Source: Isochrysis galbana
Lineage: Eukaryota; Haptophyta; Isochrysidales; Isochrysidaceae
Reading direction: 5' to 3'
Assembly: GCA_018136815.1 (NCBI GenBank)
Contig: CM030937.1
Span: forward strand, 5,288,632 to 5,352,631
DNA: 64,000 bases
Positions 53,590 to 63,480 of the stretch are shown piece after piece; position 1 is the first letter of the stretch; each line of letters starts with the position of its first letter. The notes below the pieces were generated by a model, which searched no databases, was not told where the DNA came from, and worked only from the letters and a program-made list of their open reading frames with translations. The translations under genes and the position numbers were made by a program.

Positions 53590-53780
53590 CAAATCCTGAG
53601 CCCCTAAGTCTAAGTAGAGCACAAGGCACGAGGGGACGAGCTGATGAGCTGCAAGGCTTGCGCAAAGCTAGAGGAGGGAGTTAGAAAGGAAGCGGGCGTG
53701 GCTGCGAGATAGAGCTACCAATTCAGGGCTGGCGCGCGTGGTCGCGTGGTGAGGTTGTTAAGTGTTAACAAGTTTTAACC
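53590..53780. repeat. Diverged LINE 3'-tail-like repeat
   Basis: Shares the order CCCCTAAGT...GTAGAGCACAAGG...GAGG.AG.....GGCGTGGCT...GTGAGGTTGTTAA with the tails at 49395 and 60868, but with insertions. Confidence 0.45.
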
Positions 53781-54393
53781 TTAAAAAGATGTAAGATGTA
53801 TACCAACAGGGGGTCTGTACTCAGATGCCGAGCGGGGGCGCGGGGGGCACTGGCCCGCTGCCGCATTATAACTTTATAAAATCTCGGCATATATAGATCT
53901 AGAACTGAGGCGGCGTGCAGAGGGTGCAAAAGCAATTCAATGAGGGAGGTACGAATCATTATCGATTATCGATTATGGGGCGGCAACAGAAAACGCTAAG
54001 TGAACAGTGAACAGCATACAACCCAAAGACCCGACAAGTTGCTGTCATCAATAGTACGAAGTGCGAGCGTTCTAATACGCATGCAATAGCTAGAATGACA
54101 TACATATACATCATACGTGCTTCATTCTATGCAAGGAAGAACGAAGGCATGGCCGAGAGACGGTATAGCGATGGAGCATGGAGCGTATGCTTACGAGTTT
54201 TGGCACAAGCTTTCCCGTGATGAGCGGCGATGAAGTTGTTCGCTGCAAGTTACGATGGCCACCAAACAGGCGAGACGCAGTTGCGCCATTCCGTGCACCC
54301 GCACAAACACGTAAGTGGACAAGCACAGAGCACAAAAGTACTCAAAGCAAAGCCAAATAACAGGCCAAGGCGAGATGTTTTGCCCGGTACTTG
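53781..54393. other. Intergenic, no gene supported
   Basis: About 610 bases, AT-richer, containing short ATCGATTAT direct repeats at about 53960–53977. Nothing else recognised. Confidence 0.5.
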
Positions 54394-55724
54394 TCACCTC
54401 GCATCGTCGATTCGTTCTCGCATCCTTGCCGCATATGCACGTGGCGGCACCACAACACCCATACAGCTAATACTGCGGCGTTCCCCTATCCCCTGAATCC
54501 CCGGTGTTGTCGGTATCGAGCATCCGGTGTCCAAACACTCCGGTGCTCGACGGTGCTTGTGTTCGAACTCCATCTCAATCGCCGCACACGGTTCCGTCCG
54601 TTGCAATGGAGCCGATACCATCGCAGCTTGACCCATCTGCGCCTTTTGCCATATGTCGACCAGTCGCCCTCCGGATGCAATCAGTACAGATTGTCGCCGT
54701 TGTTCTCGCCATCGCCACCAAGAGAACACTGCACACGAGAGCGCTCCCGCAACGAGCAGTGCAACCCCGAGTGGAACCAGCACGCGCAAACTGGCAGAAT
54801 CTTCTATCGTAATAGGGAAGAGTGGTCTTCCGATCCCAATAGCCGCCTTGGTTGTGCCGCCGATCCCCCTGCCGCAGCCGCTACGACGAATGAGCACGAG
54901 CTCGCACTCGGAGCATGTGTCAGAAGAGTTTGCCTTCCCAAAGTCGGCTCGGCAGTCTAGGGACAACCTTTCGGGATGCGCTGTGCTTACGAGAGCCCCA
55001 ATCCACATCTCATGGAGAGTGCAGTCGGACGAACAAACCAGTCTCACCGAACTCGGCGCAACCAGCTCGTCGCATTTGGGTGCAATGTCTCTACCAAATG
55101 CTGAGCGCAGCTTGGTGCTACTTAGCATCACATCTTCACCCCCATCCGATAGGCGCAGCGCGTCCTGCAGAAGTGCGGCACCCTCGCCCGAGCCTATCAA
55201 ACCCATCGCAGCTTTTCCTAACCCAAAATATTCGCTCTGGCTCAGCCCGGTGCATGTGCCATGCCCGGTCCACTCGTCGAGTGCAGTGGCAGCATAAGCA
55301 TATAGCGCTGCCCACGTCTGCCAACCGCGGCTGTTGTTGAACTGCAGGACCACCGCTTCGTCTAGCGTGGATGCCGAATTATTGGCAGTGGAGCACTGTA
55401 CAAGTTCCTCCTCCCCGTCCCCGACCGCCGGCTTGTGCAGCATGCGCGGCCACACCCGACCGAGGCTGAGCTCGGTGTGGTTGTTTTGGAGCGGCAGCGA
55501 AAACCCGCACCGCTCGTGCCCCCAGGTGGGCAGCCAGGCGAGAGCGACGACGTATTGTGAGTGGTCGGCTCGACGGCGCATGCGATCCATCCGCGCGCTT
55601 CACCACAGCCCAGCGCCAGTCTTCCTGAAATAGGGCTGTCCCGCCTCAACGGACGCTCCGAATCACCCAAGGACCTCCCGGCGACCAGGAAGAGAGAGAG
55701 GAGAATGCCAGGAGGGAAGACCAC
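54394..55724 (-). CDS. Membrane-anchored RNase T2-like protein
   Basis: The main exon (about 55568–54394) encodes an RNase T2-type fold: first strand SQYVVALAWLPTWG, a degenerate CAS I region LGRVWPRML, and CAS II DEWTGHGTCTGLSQSEYF. A short upstream exon (55724–55667) supplies a leader, MVFPPGILLSLFLVAGRSL. A GTGATT donor at 55666 and an acceptor ending at 55569 would join them in frame (98-base intron, about 410 residues), but that acceptor lacks a pyrimidine tract, so the join is tentative. A transmembrane helix follows at the C-terminal side (LVPLGVALLVAGALSCAVFS), then a basic cytosolic tail. Active T2 enzymes use one His in each CAS. Here CAS II keeps its His, but the CAS I position is not His. 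Secretory pathway or cell surface is inferred. Confidence 0.7.
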
Positions 55725-56112
55725 AAGATACCGGCAGGGGGACGTAGAGGATCTGGCCCGACTTGTCTCCTCACCCTCACCCCCCCCTTTCCTCGTTGAT
55801 CTTTTATGTCTCCTGTCTCCTCCACCTTAAAGTATTACTTATTACTATAACATAAGCCTTGCGTGGAGGGGACCGTGTTACTTGCACGATTTCCGGTTTC
55901 TTCTTCGCGCCAGCGCATAAAGATTTTATCGAATTCGAATTCGTCGAGTCCATTCGATGTTGTGTTGCACCCTTGAGCGTCGAGCGTCGACGCGCGCGCT
56001 GGCGCTGGCGCTGGTGCTGTGGTATCATGGCCGTGGAGATTGCGGTGACCTCCCGGCGGGGGTACCATGTTAGAACTTATAGCGTCGTAGGACATCTTGT
56101 TAGCTAGCATTC
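55725..56112. other. Intergenic, no gene supported
   Basis: About 390 bases upstream of the RNase T2-like gene; contains CGTCGAGCGTCGACGCGCGC-type short repeats at about 55979–55998. Nothing else seen. Confidence 0.4.
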
Positions 56113-56445
56113 CTAACCACATACACCGGACGAGCCATGCGCCAACCGCGCACCCCCCCCATCGCGGGGTAGTGGCTCCGTTGCCCGTTGCCGTCGAAGG
56201 ACTACGGTCCCGCAGTCCCGCAGTACTAAGGTTATACTAACACAACAATAAAACTCTGACGTTACAATTCGTACTCCGAGTATGTCGTATTTCATACGAT
56301 GACAGGCTTTTACTTCTAACCTGTGGGCTTTTTTAAGCCTCAAGGTCTCGTCGATTGGTATACCGCCTCTTCTCTTACTTTCTCTCGATGTCATCAAAGG
56401 TTCCATGACTGTCTTCTGTCTTCTCTCGTCCCTCGGTCGTAGCTC
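56113..56445. repeat. Dispersed element, inverted copy
   Basis: 56265–56445 matches 40310–40490 in inverted orientation (frame fragment SKRRGGIPIDETLRLKKAHR on the minus strand). The adjacent 56113–56264 is not shared. It is an element fragment. Confidence 0.7.
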
Positions 56446-56816
56446 CCTAGCGAGGTCTGCCCTCGTTGTGCCGACCCCTCTGTTGCATGTCTGCGCGTTG
56501 CTGAATTGCCCTGGTGCCGACGCCTGGCGGCCTGGCCGTCCGTCCAGGTGTGGTTAGTTTTCGCTCCGTTTGGTTTAGTTTGTGTGGTTCTGCGCCCTCA
56601 GACTTTTTGAGTCCATGTGCTGTAGTCTCCCGTGTCTACCTCGGACCTAAGAAGCTCTCATTCTCATTCTCCCTCTCTTCCACTAGCTCGCTAGCTAGCC
56701 TCGTCTCTACTCTCTGACGCCAAGCGTCGCAATCCTCCGACCTTCAGTCTACCTCATCGCTCGTAGCGCTCGATGGCAGACACTGTCAGACCCGACTCTT
56801 ACTATGACCTCTCAGC
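56446..56816. other. Repeat-flanked spacer
   Basis: No gene is supported. TATGACCTCTCAG near 56803 recurs at 57573, suggesting that the 56817–57570 unit inserted with, or duplicated, this sequence. Confidence 0.4.
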
Positions 56817-57240
56817 AACTAAGTTTATACTTGGTTGCCCCATGGGGGGGGCACGAGCCCCCCCCTCTCTCCACTCCTCCCCTGCCATGGGGGAGGAACC
56901 ACCCATGCTCCTGGCATGCCTGATGGCTTGCCAGGAGCAGAATGCACTGCTGACCCACTCTCTCACTGGCAGGCTTGCCTGCCTCGCGCGTCCTGGCTTG
57001 TCGTGGCCAGCCCATCGCTCCAACCCCCCCTCCCCCCCTTTTCGACAGGCAGACAGGTGCAGATTGGGGACCCCTGAGGCACAGGAGCGCCAGCGAGGGA
57101 GAGGCAGGGGAGGCCAGGGCCCTGCCCCAGCCTCCTCTGCCCCCTGAGCTGGCCTCCAGGGGGGGGTCGCCAGGGGCAGTTGCAGGCCTGTCGCAGGCGC
57201 GCCATCGCGCGCGCCTGCAGGAGAGGGGGGAGAGAGAGCG
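56817..57240. repeat. GGAGGAACCACCC family, copy 2
   Basis: It starts with an AACTAAGTTTATACTTGGTT block and a G/C hairpin, then a block with GCCATGGGGGAGGAACCACC, shared with 27455–27860 and in part with 59785–60235. Frames in all three copies translate to similar Pro/Leu/Arg-rich strings, but none is intact or recognised. Confidence 0.75.
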
Positions 57241-58207
57241 CGGAGAAGGGGGTGGGCGGAGCGAGAGCTCCGCTCACCGGAAAATAGGTAAGTCCCGCAC
57301 CTGTTTACAAGATAAGTCGGGACCGAGGCCGCCGCCAGCCCGGTAGGCATAGGAGGAAGGGGGGAACGGATCGCCGGGGGGGGGGCGCGGGCCACCGACC
57401 ATATCTAAGCCCTTTTCCCCTATCCCCCTAGTAGTGCACGGGGGGAGTGGGGAGTCGCCTGATGGCGGGGGGGAAAGGGCCGGGGGAGTGGGGGTGTAGA
57501 AAGTTTCCTACGTGAGTAGAAAGTAGAGGATGCACGGTCGCGTGTGCGGTGAGACTATTAAGAAATTAATTACTATGACCTCTCAGACATCTTCCCGCAA
57601 GCAACAAACAACGATCCTTCCACGACCGCGTCAGCTGCCGGCTCGATCGAACGGCCCTCTGCCTATGAGCCTGTAGTACGTCATCGCGTGTTCGACAGAG
57701 TACTTATCCATAGGAGTAGAGTACAAGTACGCGCTTTAAATAATTTTCGGTTGTGGCTGCGCGTAAGCGATTTTGAATTTTGAAATGGCGCAGGGGCACG
57801 TAGAAATAACTCCTACCCTATCATTATCATTATCATAGCCCTATCTTGTATCTTGAAACGGAGGGGGGGGGCGCGTACGGAGGGTGATGGTGATGTTTCG
57901 CGCCACGTCGGGGGGGATTGTACTTTCGCGCCACGGATTCTTCGAGTTTCGAGTTTCGAGTTTAGTGTTTAGTCTCGGTAAATGTAGTAGTAAAAACAAC
58001 GTTTGCTAGTAAAAAAATCCAAATTTTCCTCGCGGCTCGCGGGGCTCCCGGCCCGCCCCCCGCGTAAAATAACCCTCACCATACCTCGAAACGGCCGCCC
58101 CCCCGCGTACGATCCCCACACACCCTCGAAACGCCCCCCCTCCTCCCCCCGCGTGAGGCTTATATCCGACCTTCAGAGTTGGCTGCACGTATTATTTAAT
58201 AAAGCGC
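57241..58207. other. Repeat-rich intergenic DNA
   Basis: It contains a purine-rich and GCGTGTGCGGTGAGACTATT tail (about 57460–57560) like the LINE 3' tails, then AT-rich DNA with tandem CGAGTTT units near 57944–57963 and paired GGGGGG and CCCCCC blocks. No gene is supported. Confidence 0.5.
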
Positions 58208-58230
58208 GTACTTGTAGAGTACTTTAGAGC
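58208..58230. promoter_or_regulatory. TAGAGTACTTTAGAG box upstream of POLE3
   Basis: GTACTTGTAGAGTACTTTAG begins about 210 bases before the POLE3 start and resembles the other boxes. The leader between them is C/CT-rich. Confidence 0.3.
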
Positions 58231-58419
58231 ACCTCTCCTAGACGAGGAAGACCGGGCAGTTTGTTTTCGCGCTAGAACCCTCTCTCCCTTCCCTTCCCCT
58301 CCCCTCTCGCGCCAAACCGGTCGCGCCCACCACCGCCCGCACCCCTCGCCCGACCTCTGCTGCCCTTCCCCTCCACCCTTCCCTTATTCCCCCCCTCCCC
58401 TCTCCCCTGCCGCTGCGCG

Positions 58420-59090
58420 ATGAGCTCTGCGGTGAAACGGTCGGCCGACGAGGCGATCACACCGGTGCCGAGCGATATGGCTCTTCCCACCTCCACCATC
58501 ATGCGAATCCTCAAGTCAAAGCTGCCCGATGGACTCACAGTGCACAAGGACGCGCGAATCGCCTTCTCCAAGGCCTGCTCCATCTTCATCATCTATCTCA
58601 CTTCATGGTGCGCGGCGTGGGCATACCCGCAGGCAATACATCAGGCCGCCCCAAACCCCGAGCACGCGCCGCGACCAGCCGCGTTGACCCGCATGCCTTG
58701 TACTGCAGCGCTAGCGATGTGTCAAAGGAGTCGAAGCGCGTCACGGTGACTGGGCAGGATGTCATCAAGGCGCTAAAGGAGCTGGAATTCGACGATCTAG
58801 TTGAGCATATGGAGGTGTGTCTTGCTGCGTTCCGCGAGACTGAGAAGGCGCGTGCTCTCGCGGCGAGGGCCAAGAAGGCCAAGACGAGTGGTGAGTCCAC
58901 AGGTGTCCAAGATGGAGCAGAGGATGCCGATGAGGAGGCAGATGTCGCAGACGGGGAGGATGGCGAGGCGCCAGCTGATGATGAGGACGGGGAGGATATT
59001 GAAGACGATGAGGGAGCAGAGACAGAGCTGGAAGGAGAGGACTTGGAAGGAGCCAGGGTAGGAACGGGAGAGGATGCAGAGCAAGAGTAA
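58420..59090 (+). CDS. POLE3: DNA polymerase epsilon subunit 3 (Dpb4/CHRAC-15-like)
   Basis: Two exons (58420–58607 and 58709–59090) join within a Cys codon over a 101-base intron (GTGCGC donor, TACTGCAG acceptor), giving 189 residues. The histone fold runs from about 20 to 105: ALPTSTIMRILKSKLPDG, then KDARIAFSKACSIFIIYLTS, then ESKRVTVTGQDVIKALKELE and FDDLVEHMEVCL. The C-terminal third is strongly acidic (Glu/Asp/Gly), as in POLE3 and yeast Dpb4. POLE3 pairs with POLE4 in the Pol epsilon holoenzyme and in ISWI/CHRAC chromatin remodelling, and acts as an H3–H4 chaperone in the nucleus. The splice restores the expected TSC before the conserved KR-x-T-x-T-x2-D segment, supporting the join. 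NF-YB/NC2-beta are related histone folds but lack this acidic tail. Confidence 0.93.
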
Positions 59091-59774
59091 CTTGTGCCCG
59101 ATGCGAGCAACTTCTCAGGAGGCTGCAGAAGATGAAGCAAATTGATCAGTAACTCATGAGGCCAGGTTTTGCCTGTGGACATGATGGGAGCGGTGCAGTA
59201 GTAGCACCACAGACTCATCCTTTCCGTCGCAGCTCTTCAGCTCCGTCTAGCTTTCTCGACACCTGCGGTCTACAACTGTCAGCCATCGTGCTCGTTCATG
59301 CTCTCATACTCTCATTGTGCATTTCAGTTGCCAGGCCTCTGTCTACTCTGTCTTCTCAGTCGTGGTATGAAACAATGGCGCGAGCTGTCGTCGTGGAGAG
59401 TTGTTTTTCATGTGAGCTTGGAGCCGTGCAGCAATTGCATGCATGAGGCGAAAACGCATGGGGCGGGTGGGTAGGCGTGTGGACTGGAGTGCTTGTGCAA
59501 GACCCACGGCGGCGTAGAGTCGTCATACCTCTGTAATATGAGGCATCAGCGAGGGCTGCGGCCGCAGGAGACCTGTCTTTCATGTGACTTGTTCGCAATG
59601 CAGCAATCGTTAGCATACATATAGTAGCCCAGTAACTCACTAGGGGGGTGCGTAGGGCACCATCCGTAATGTGGGCAAACGAAGGCCTAAATAAGCTCCC
59701 TATAGGTTCTGGTATGGGAGATCAGCAAAAAAACCAGGGGTCTTCCGGCAAAATTTTCGAAAAATACCCGATTC
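59091..59774. other. Intergenic, no gene supported
   Basis: 3' flank of POLE3. A TTTTCATGTGA sequence near 59405 recurs near 59577 beside GCAGCAAT, indicating a short duplicated segment. Nothing else recognised. Confidence 0.45.
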
Positions 59775-59784
59775 CAGCCTGCTG

Positions 59785-60250
59785 TGGGGGAGGAACCACC
59801 CACCTTCCTGGCACACCTTATGGTTTGCCAGGAGCACGCTGACGTGCTCGCATGCTGGCATGGGTAAGCAATGGGCTGGTGGAGCGCGCAGACCGCCCTG
59901 CTAACCCACTCTCTTCCCCCCACAGACTCGTCTGTAGCTCGCTCGCCCTGGCCCGTCTCTGCCAGTCCATTGCTCCAACCCCTCCTGCCCCCATTCGACA
60001 TGCAGATAGCAGACATTTGCAGTGTGGTGGGCGCCCCTGGAGCCCTGCAGCGCGGGAGGGTCAAAACGCGGGAGGAGAGGCATGGGAGGCCCGGGCTCAG
60101 ACCCAACGACCCAGCCTCCAGCCTCCTCTGCCATTGCCCCCTAGAAGCTGGTCTCCAGGAGCCTCCAGGGGTCGCCAGTGGGCAGCTAGCCGGAGGCCTG
60201 CCGCAGGCGCGCCATCGCGCCGCGGGAGAGGGGTAGAGAGAGCGTGGAGA
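59785..60250. repeat. GGAGGAACCACCC family, copy 3
   Basis: Shares GTGGGGGAGGAACCACCC, a TGGTTTGCCAGGAGCA segment and the later GCCGCAGGCGCGCCATCGCG part with the copies at 27455 and 56817, with insertions and rearrangement. Confidence 0.65.
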
Positions 60251-60856
60251 AGGGGCCGGGCACGCTGGACCAGATACGGGGACGGCGGCTAGCGTGCTCG
60301 ACGGAGCCTCGGAGGTCCTTCGTGGGCTAGGAGGGGCAGGAGAGGGGCGGACAGCGCGGCGCGCGCGTCGGGAGAGTGGGCCCGTATCATACATCATACA
60401 CCGACGGTCGACGGTAGGCGCTTGCCACGGTCCACGGTCGGTGGATACGAAGCAGAAGGCCCTTCATGCCATCTGCTGTCTGCTGTTGGTACCACCCCGA
60501 TGCAGATCACAGATCACTCGACGCTCCAAACGAAGCATCAATGGGCTGAGGAATTTGGCGTGGACAAGCGGCGCTTCGCGTACTAGGAGGAGCACCTCGG
60601 CGAGGAGATGCTTGATCGAATCCACCGACGAGGCGTGCTCCCCCTGCCACAGCGGCATCCAGGGCCAGATGGCGAGCCGCGCACATACTCGAAGGCGGTG
60701 GCAGTGGCGGATACGGATACGGCGGGACAGCGAGGGAGCAAGCCTCAGGAGCTTGCATGGCTACGACTTGCATGAAGCCTACAAATTGCTCGTATCAACA
60801 CAGCGAGAAACGGGCCACCTAGAGGGCCGCAGGAGGAAGGCGAGAATAGACCACTA
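60251..60856. other. Intergenic, no gene supported
   Basis: Open frames here (for example 60294–60857) are Arg/Ser-rich with no recognisable motif. Adjacent repeats make element-derived DNA likely. Confidence 0.4.
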
Positions 60857-61032
60857 GGGGCCGGTGCACCCCCGCCCTGCCCAACCCCCCCTGCAACCTA
60901 GGCCCCTATGTAGAGCACAAGGGGAGATGCCGCAAGGCGGGAAGTGAGGGAAAGGAAGGGAGATGGGCGAGGCTACGATAGTCAGCTACATAGCCGCGCG
61001 CGGGCGGGTGAGAATATTAAAAGTTTTTTTTT
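60857..61032. repeat. LINE 3'-tail copy
   Basis: Closely parallels 49350–49540, from GGTGCACCCC...CCTA.GCCCCTA.GTAGAGCAC, through GGGGAGATGCCGCAAGGCGG, to GAGAATATTAAAAG and a terminal run of nine T. It is a 5'-truncated copy of the same retroelement's 3' end. Confidence 0.75.
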
Positions 61033-61554
61033 ACGACTTGCATGAAGCATGAGCACTTCTGCACTTCTGCAGTCGTTGAAGGGGCGGTGCATGCGTGTCG
61101 GTGACTCCCGGCCCTATGGCGGGAAGGGAACGCGTGGGTTGTACCGAGAGAGGAGAGAGGGTGAAGTGTGCTACGAGCGAGACGTTGCGTAACTAGCTGC
61201 CTAAGGATGGTACCTTACATGCGGCCACGTGGTGGGCTCTTCAAGCTCAATGGCCTGGGTTTTGGGCTGCACACATGTGGTGGTATAGCGTATGAGCTAG
61301 AGCCATTCAACTTTTGGGGGGTTGCGGGTGAGAAATGGAAATGGACTCTTTTGTGCTGGAAGGACTCCATGCCAGGGATTGATGATTGAGCTAGTCCTAA
61401 TGTTACGGCGTGCAGACCAAACATCCGCCGTACGAGATGTGTGGTCCGCGCGGTCGACCACAAGTGTTCTGAGCATGTCCGAGCCCAGAGGGCATATGGA
61501 CCTGGAGGTACCTCTCTTCAGTGGAGGCTTCCCCTCTTTTTTGACCAAAATATA
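61033..61554. other. Intergenic, no gene supported
   Basis: About 520 bases with no recognised gene. Confidence 0.4.
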
Positions 61555-62010
61555 GTAGGGGTAGGGGATAGGGGAGGTTGGGGTTGACGTAAGTTTTGTA
61601 AATTTTTTTGTCAAATTTGGGTAGTCAATCGAAATCGAAATTTTTGACCAAAATTTGGGGCCTTTCACTTGGAAAGAAACAAAACTTGGGGGGCCGCGCG
61701 GAGACTGGAAGATGCGACACGCGAGGAGAGAGAGAGGCGCAGCAGGGCGCCGGCTCACGCCCCCGCCTTGTCCCCCAGCTCACGACCCATAACATCTTTC
61801 CTCCCTAGCCTGAAGGTTTGGCACGACGTGGTCCACGACGCAGTCGTCGTCGAAGGTGCGAGGGAGAGTGTTACCGGGTTATAATAGGACAAAATATTCG
61901 AAAGCGTCAAAATTTTGATCAAAATTTAGGTGCCCAACCCTCAAATTTTGACAACAAAATTTGGGCCCTTACAATTACAAAACAAAACTTACGTCAAAGC
62001 CAAAGGGGAG
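61555..62010. mobile_element. Inverted-repeat non-autonomous element
   Basis: TTGACGTAAGTTTTGTAAAT near 61586 and its complement near 61980–61996 form imperfect inverted ends. Inside are several AT-rich repeats of the TTTTTGACCAAAATTTGGG type on both sides, and an unrelated GC-rich centre (61690–61860). A related AT-rich stretch occurs near 36950–37010. No coding capacity is evident. Confidence 0.5.
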
Positions 62011-62142
62011 GACTAGGGTAGGGTGTCAGGAATGGAGAGGACACCGAGTACATATTTCTAAAGTTTTATTAAAGTATGTCCTCTCCCCCACCGGCGTTTT
62101 CTGCTCACACGGCGACTCCGCCCCTGCCTGGGCTCACCTGTA

Positions 62143-62748
62143 ATGACGCCCCTCATCGCTCTCGCTTTCTGCCCTGTGCTTGCGTGGTCAGCGAGCCGTG
62201 CAGCGCCTCCGCGCATGGTGGAGACGGCGACTTTCGACGAGGCCCGCACGCCCTTTCGTGGCCAGCAGCCCGCTGAGGCACTTCCTGAGATCTTCGTTCA
62301 GTCAGCTCTCCCAGACGATGGTGACGAGCGGCTCTGGGTGCCGCAGACGGAGACCGTCTCATTCCGTCCGCTCTGTCTCTCGGTCAGTGGTGGGTACTAT
62401 GTGAACCTGCTGCGTGTACGAGGTTCTGGGTTGCTCTCACGCCACCGCCACCCTGGGCCAGTGCACGGCCACGTGTTGAAGGGGCGCTGGAAGTACCTGG
62501 AACACGACTGGGAGGCTTCACCTGGCAGCTATGTCTTCGAACCACCGGGAGAAACACACACGCTGGTGGTGCCGGATGGAGTGGACGAAATGATCACCTT
62601 GTTCCACGTCACAGGCGCCTTGCTTTACTGTGACGCCGAAGGCGCTGTCATTGGTGCCGACGACGTCTTCACAAAGCTCAAACTAGCGAAGGAGCACTAC
62701 GAGAAGGTTGGGCTGGGTGCACACTACGTCAAGAGGTTCGTCAGGTGA
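62143..62748 (+). CDS. Secreted or plastid cupin (dihydroxyacetophenone dioxygenase-like)
   Basis: A single-exon frame of 201 residues. A short hydrophobic leader (MTPLIALAFCPVLAWSASRA) suggests export or plastid entry. The core, about residues 80–160, is a cupin: LLSRHRHPGPVHGHVLKGRW supplies a His cluster in the H-x-H-x-G-x-V-x-G-x-V-x-x-G arrangement, followed by EASPGSYVFEPPGETHTLVV with the second-motif Glu and His. The remainder (FHVTGALLYCDAEGAVIGAD, ending YVKRFVR) matches the bacterial 2,4'-dihydroxyacetophenone dioxygenase/ChrR-type cupin pattern. A metal-dependent dioxygenase role is inferred; substrate unknown. The natural ending favours the stop at 62746 over splicing at the GTGAGT that overlaps it. 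Confidence 0.7.
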   Translation: MTPLIALAFCPVLAWSASRAAPPRMVETATFDEARTPFRGQQPAEALPEIFVQSALPDDGDERLWVPQTETVSFRPLCLSVSGGYYVNLLRVRGSGLLSRHRHPGPVHGHVLKGRWKYLEHDWEASPGSYVFEPPGETHTLVVPDGVDEMITLFHVTGALLYCDAEGAVIGADDVFTKLKLAKEHYEKVGLGAHYVKRFVR

Positions 62749-63480
62749 GTAGATGGTGCCATGGTTGGATTTCAGGGATTCCCTGCTGCATTCAGAATGC
62801 TACTCATCATCATTGCTCAGTGCCCCGCGGGCGCTGCCAAACTCATGGGTTCTACCAGCAGCTGCTTGGACCAGCTTAGGCAAAGGCCACACTCACACAA
62901 TTGCATATTGAGGCGAGTCATTTGTTGGATATATGCTCGCTAGCTTCTCTCTCGTGTGCATGATTGATGCTATTATCATCTGCATATTATAACTAAGTTT
63001 ATAATTAGTTCACCCTGGGGAGGCGCCTCGTGCCCTCCCCTCCGGGCTCCCAACTGTTTGGGGGGGGCCCTGTCGCATTCGCGATTCGCGATACTCGCGG
63101 TTACAATTCTTTTCTTTCTCTCGCTCGCGGTCAAAAGCTCCGTGTGGACGCCTAGGGCCTTGGGCTGTGGAATTTTTTTCCTTTCTCGTCAGCCATCGTC
63201 ATATGACTCATGACGATAGATAGGGTCATGGAGCGCGCCCCGCTCCCCTCCGTCTCTCTCCGCCCACCGCCGACCCTGCCGCGCCAGCCGACCAGCAGGT
63301 CATGGCCGACGCAGGCCAACCACACTCCCAACAACACTCCCAACAACACTCCCAAATTTTACATGACCTCAGCCCAAAAAGTAAAAAGTGCAGAAACAAG
63401 TAATGAAGGGTAGTACGTAGTACGGAAGAGAATGCCGACGAGAGAGCGACGGGGCGGCGGATGATCCGACGGAACAACGG
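62749..63480. other. Intergenic, repeat fragment
   Basis: It holds an AACTAAGTTTATAATTAGTT block at 62992–63011 followed by GGGGAGGCGCCTCGTGCCCT, as near 25840. AACACTCCCA is present in three tandem units near 63330–63352. No gene is supported. Confidence 0.5.

Noticed and set aside
62745-62911. Possible intron and extra exon after the cupin
   Set aside because: A GTGAGT donor and CTCAG acceptor could be joined in frame, but the protein already ends like its relatives at YVKRFVR and the added tail is unlike them.
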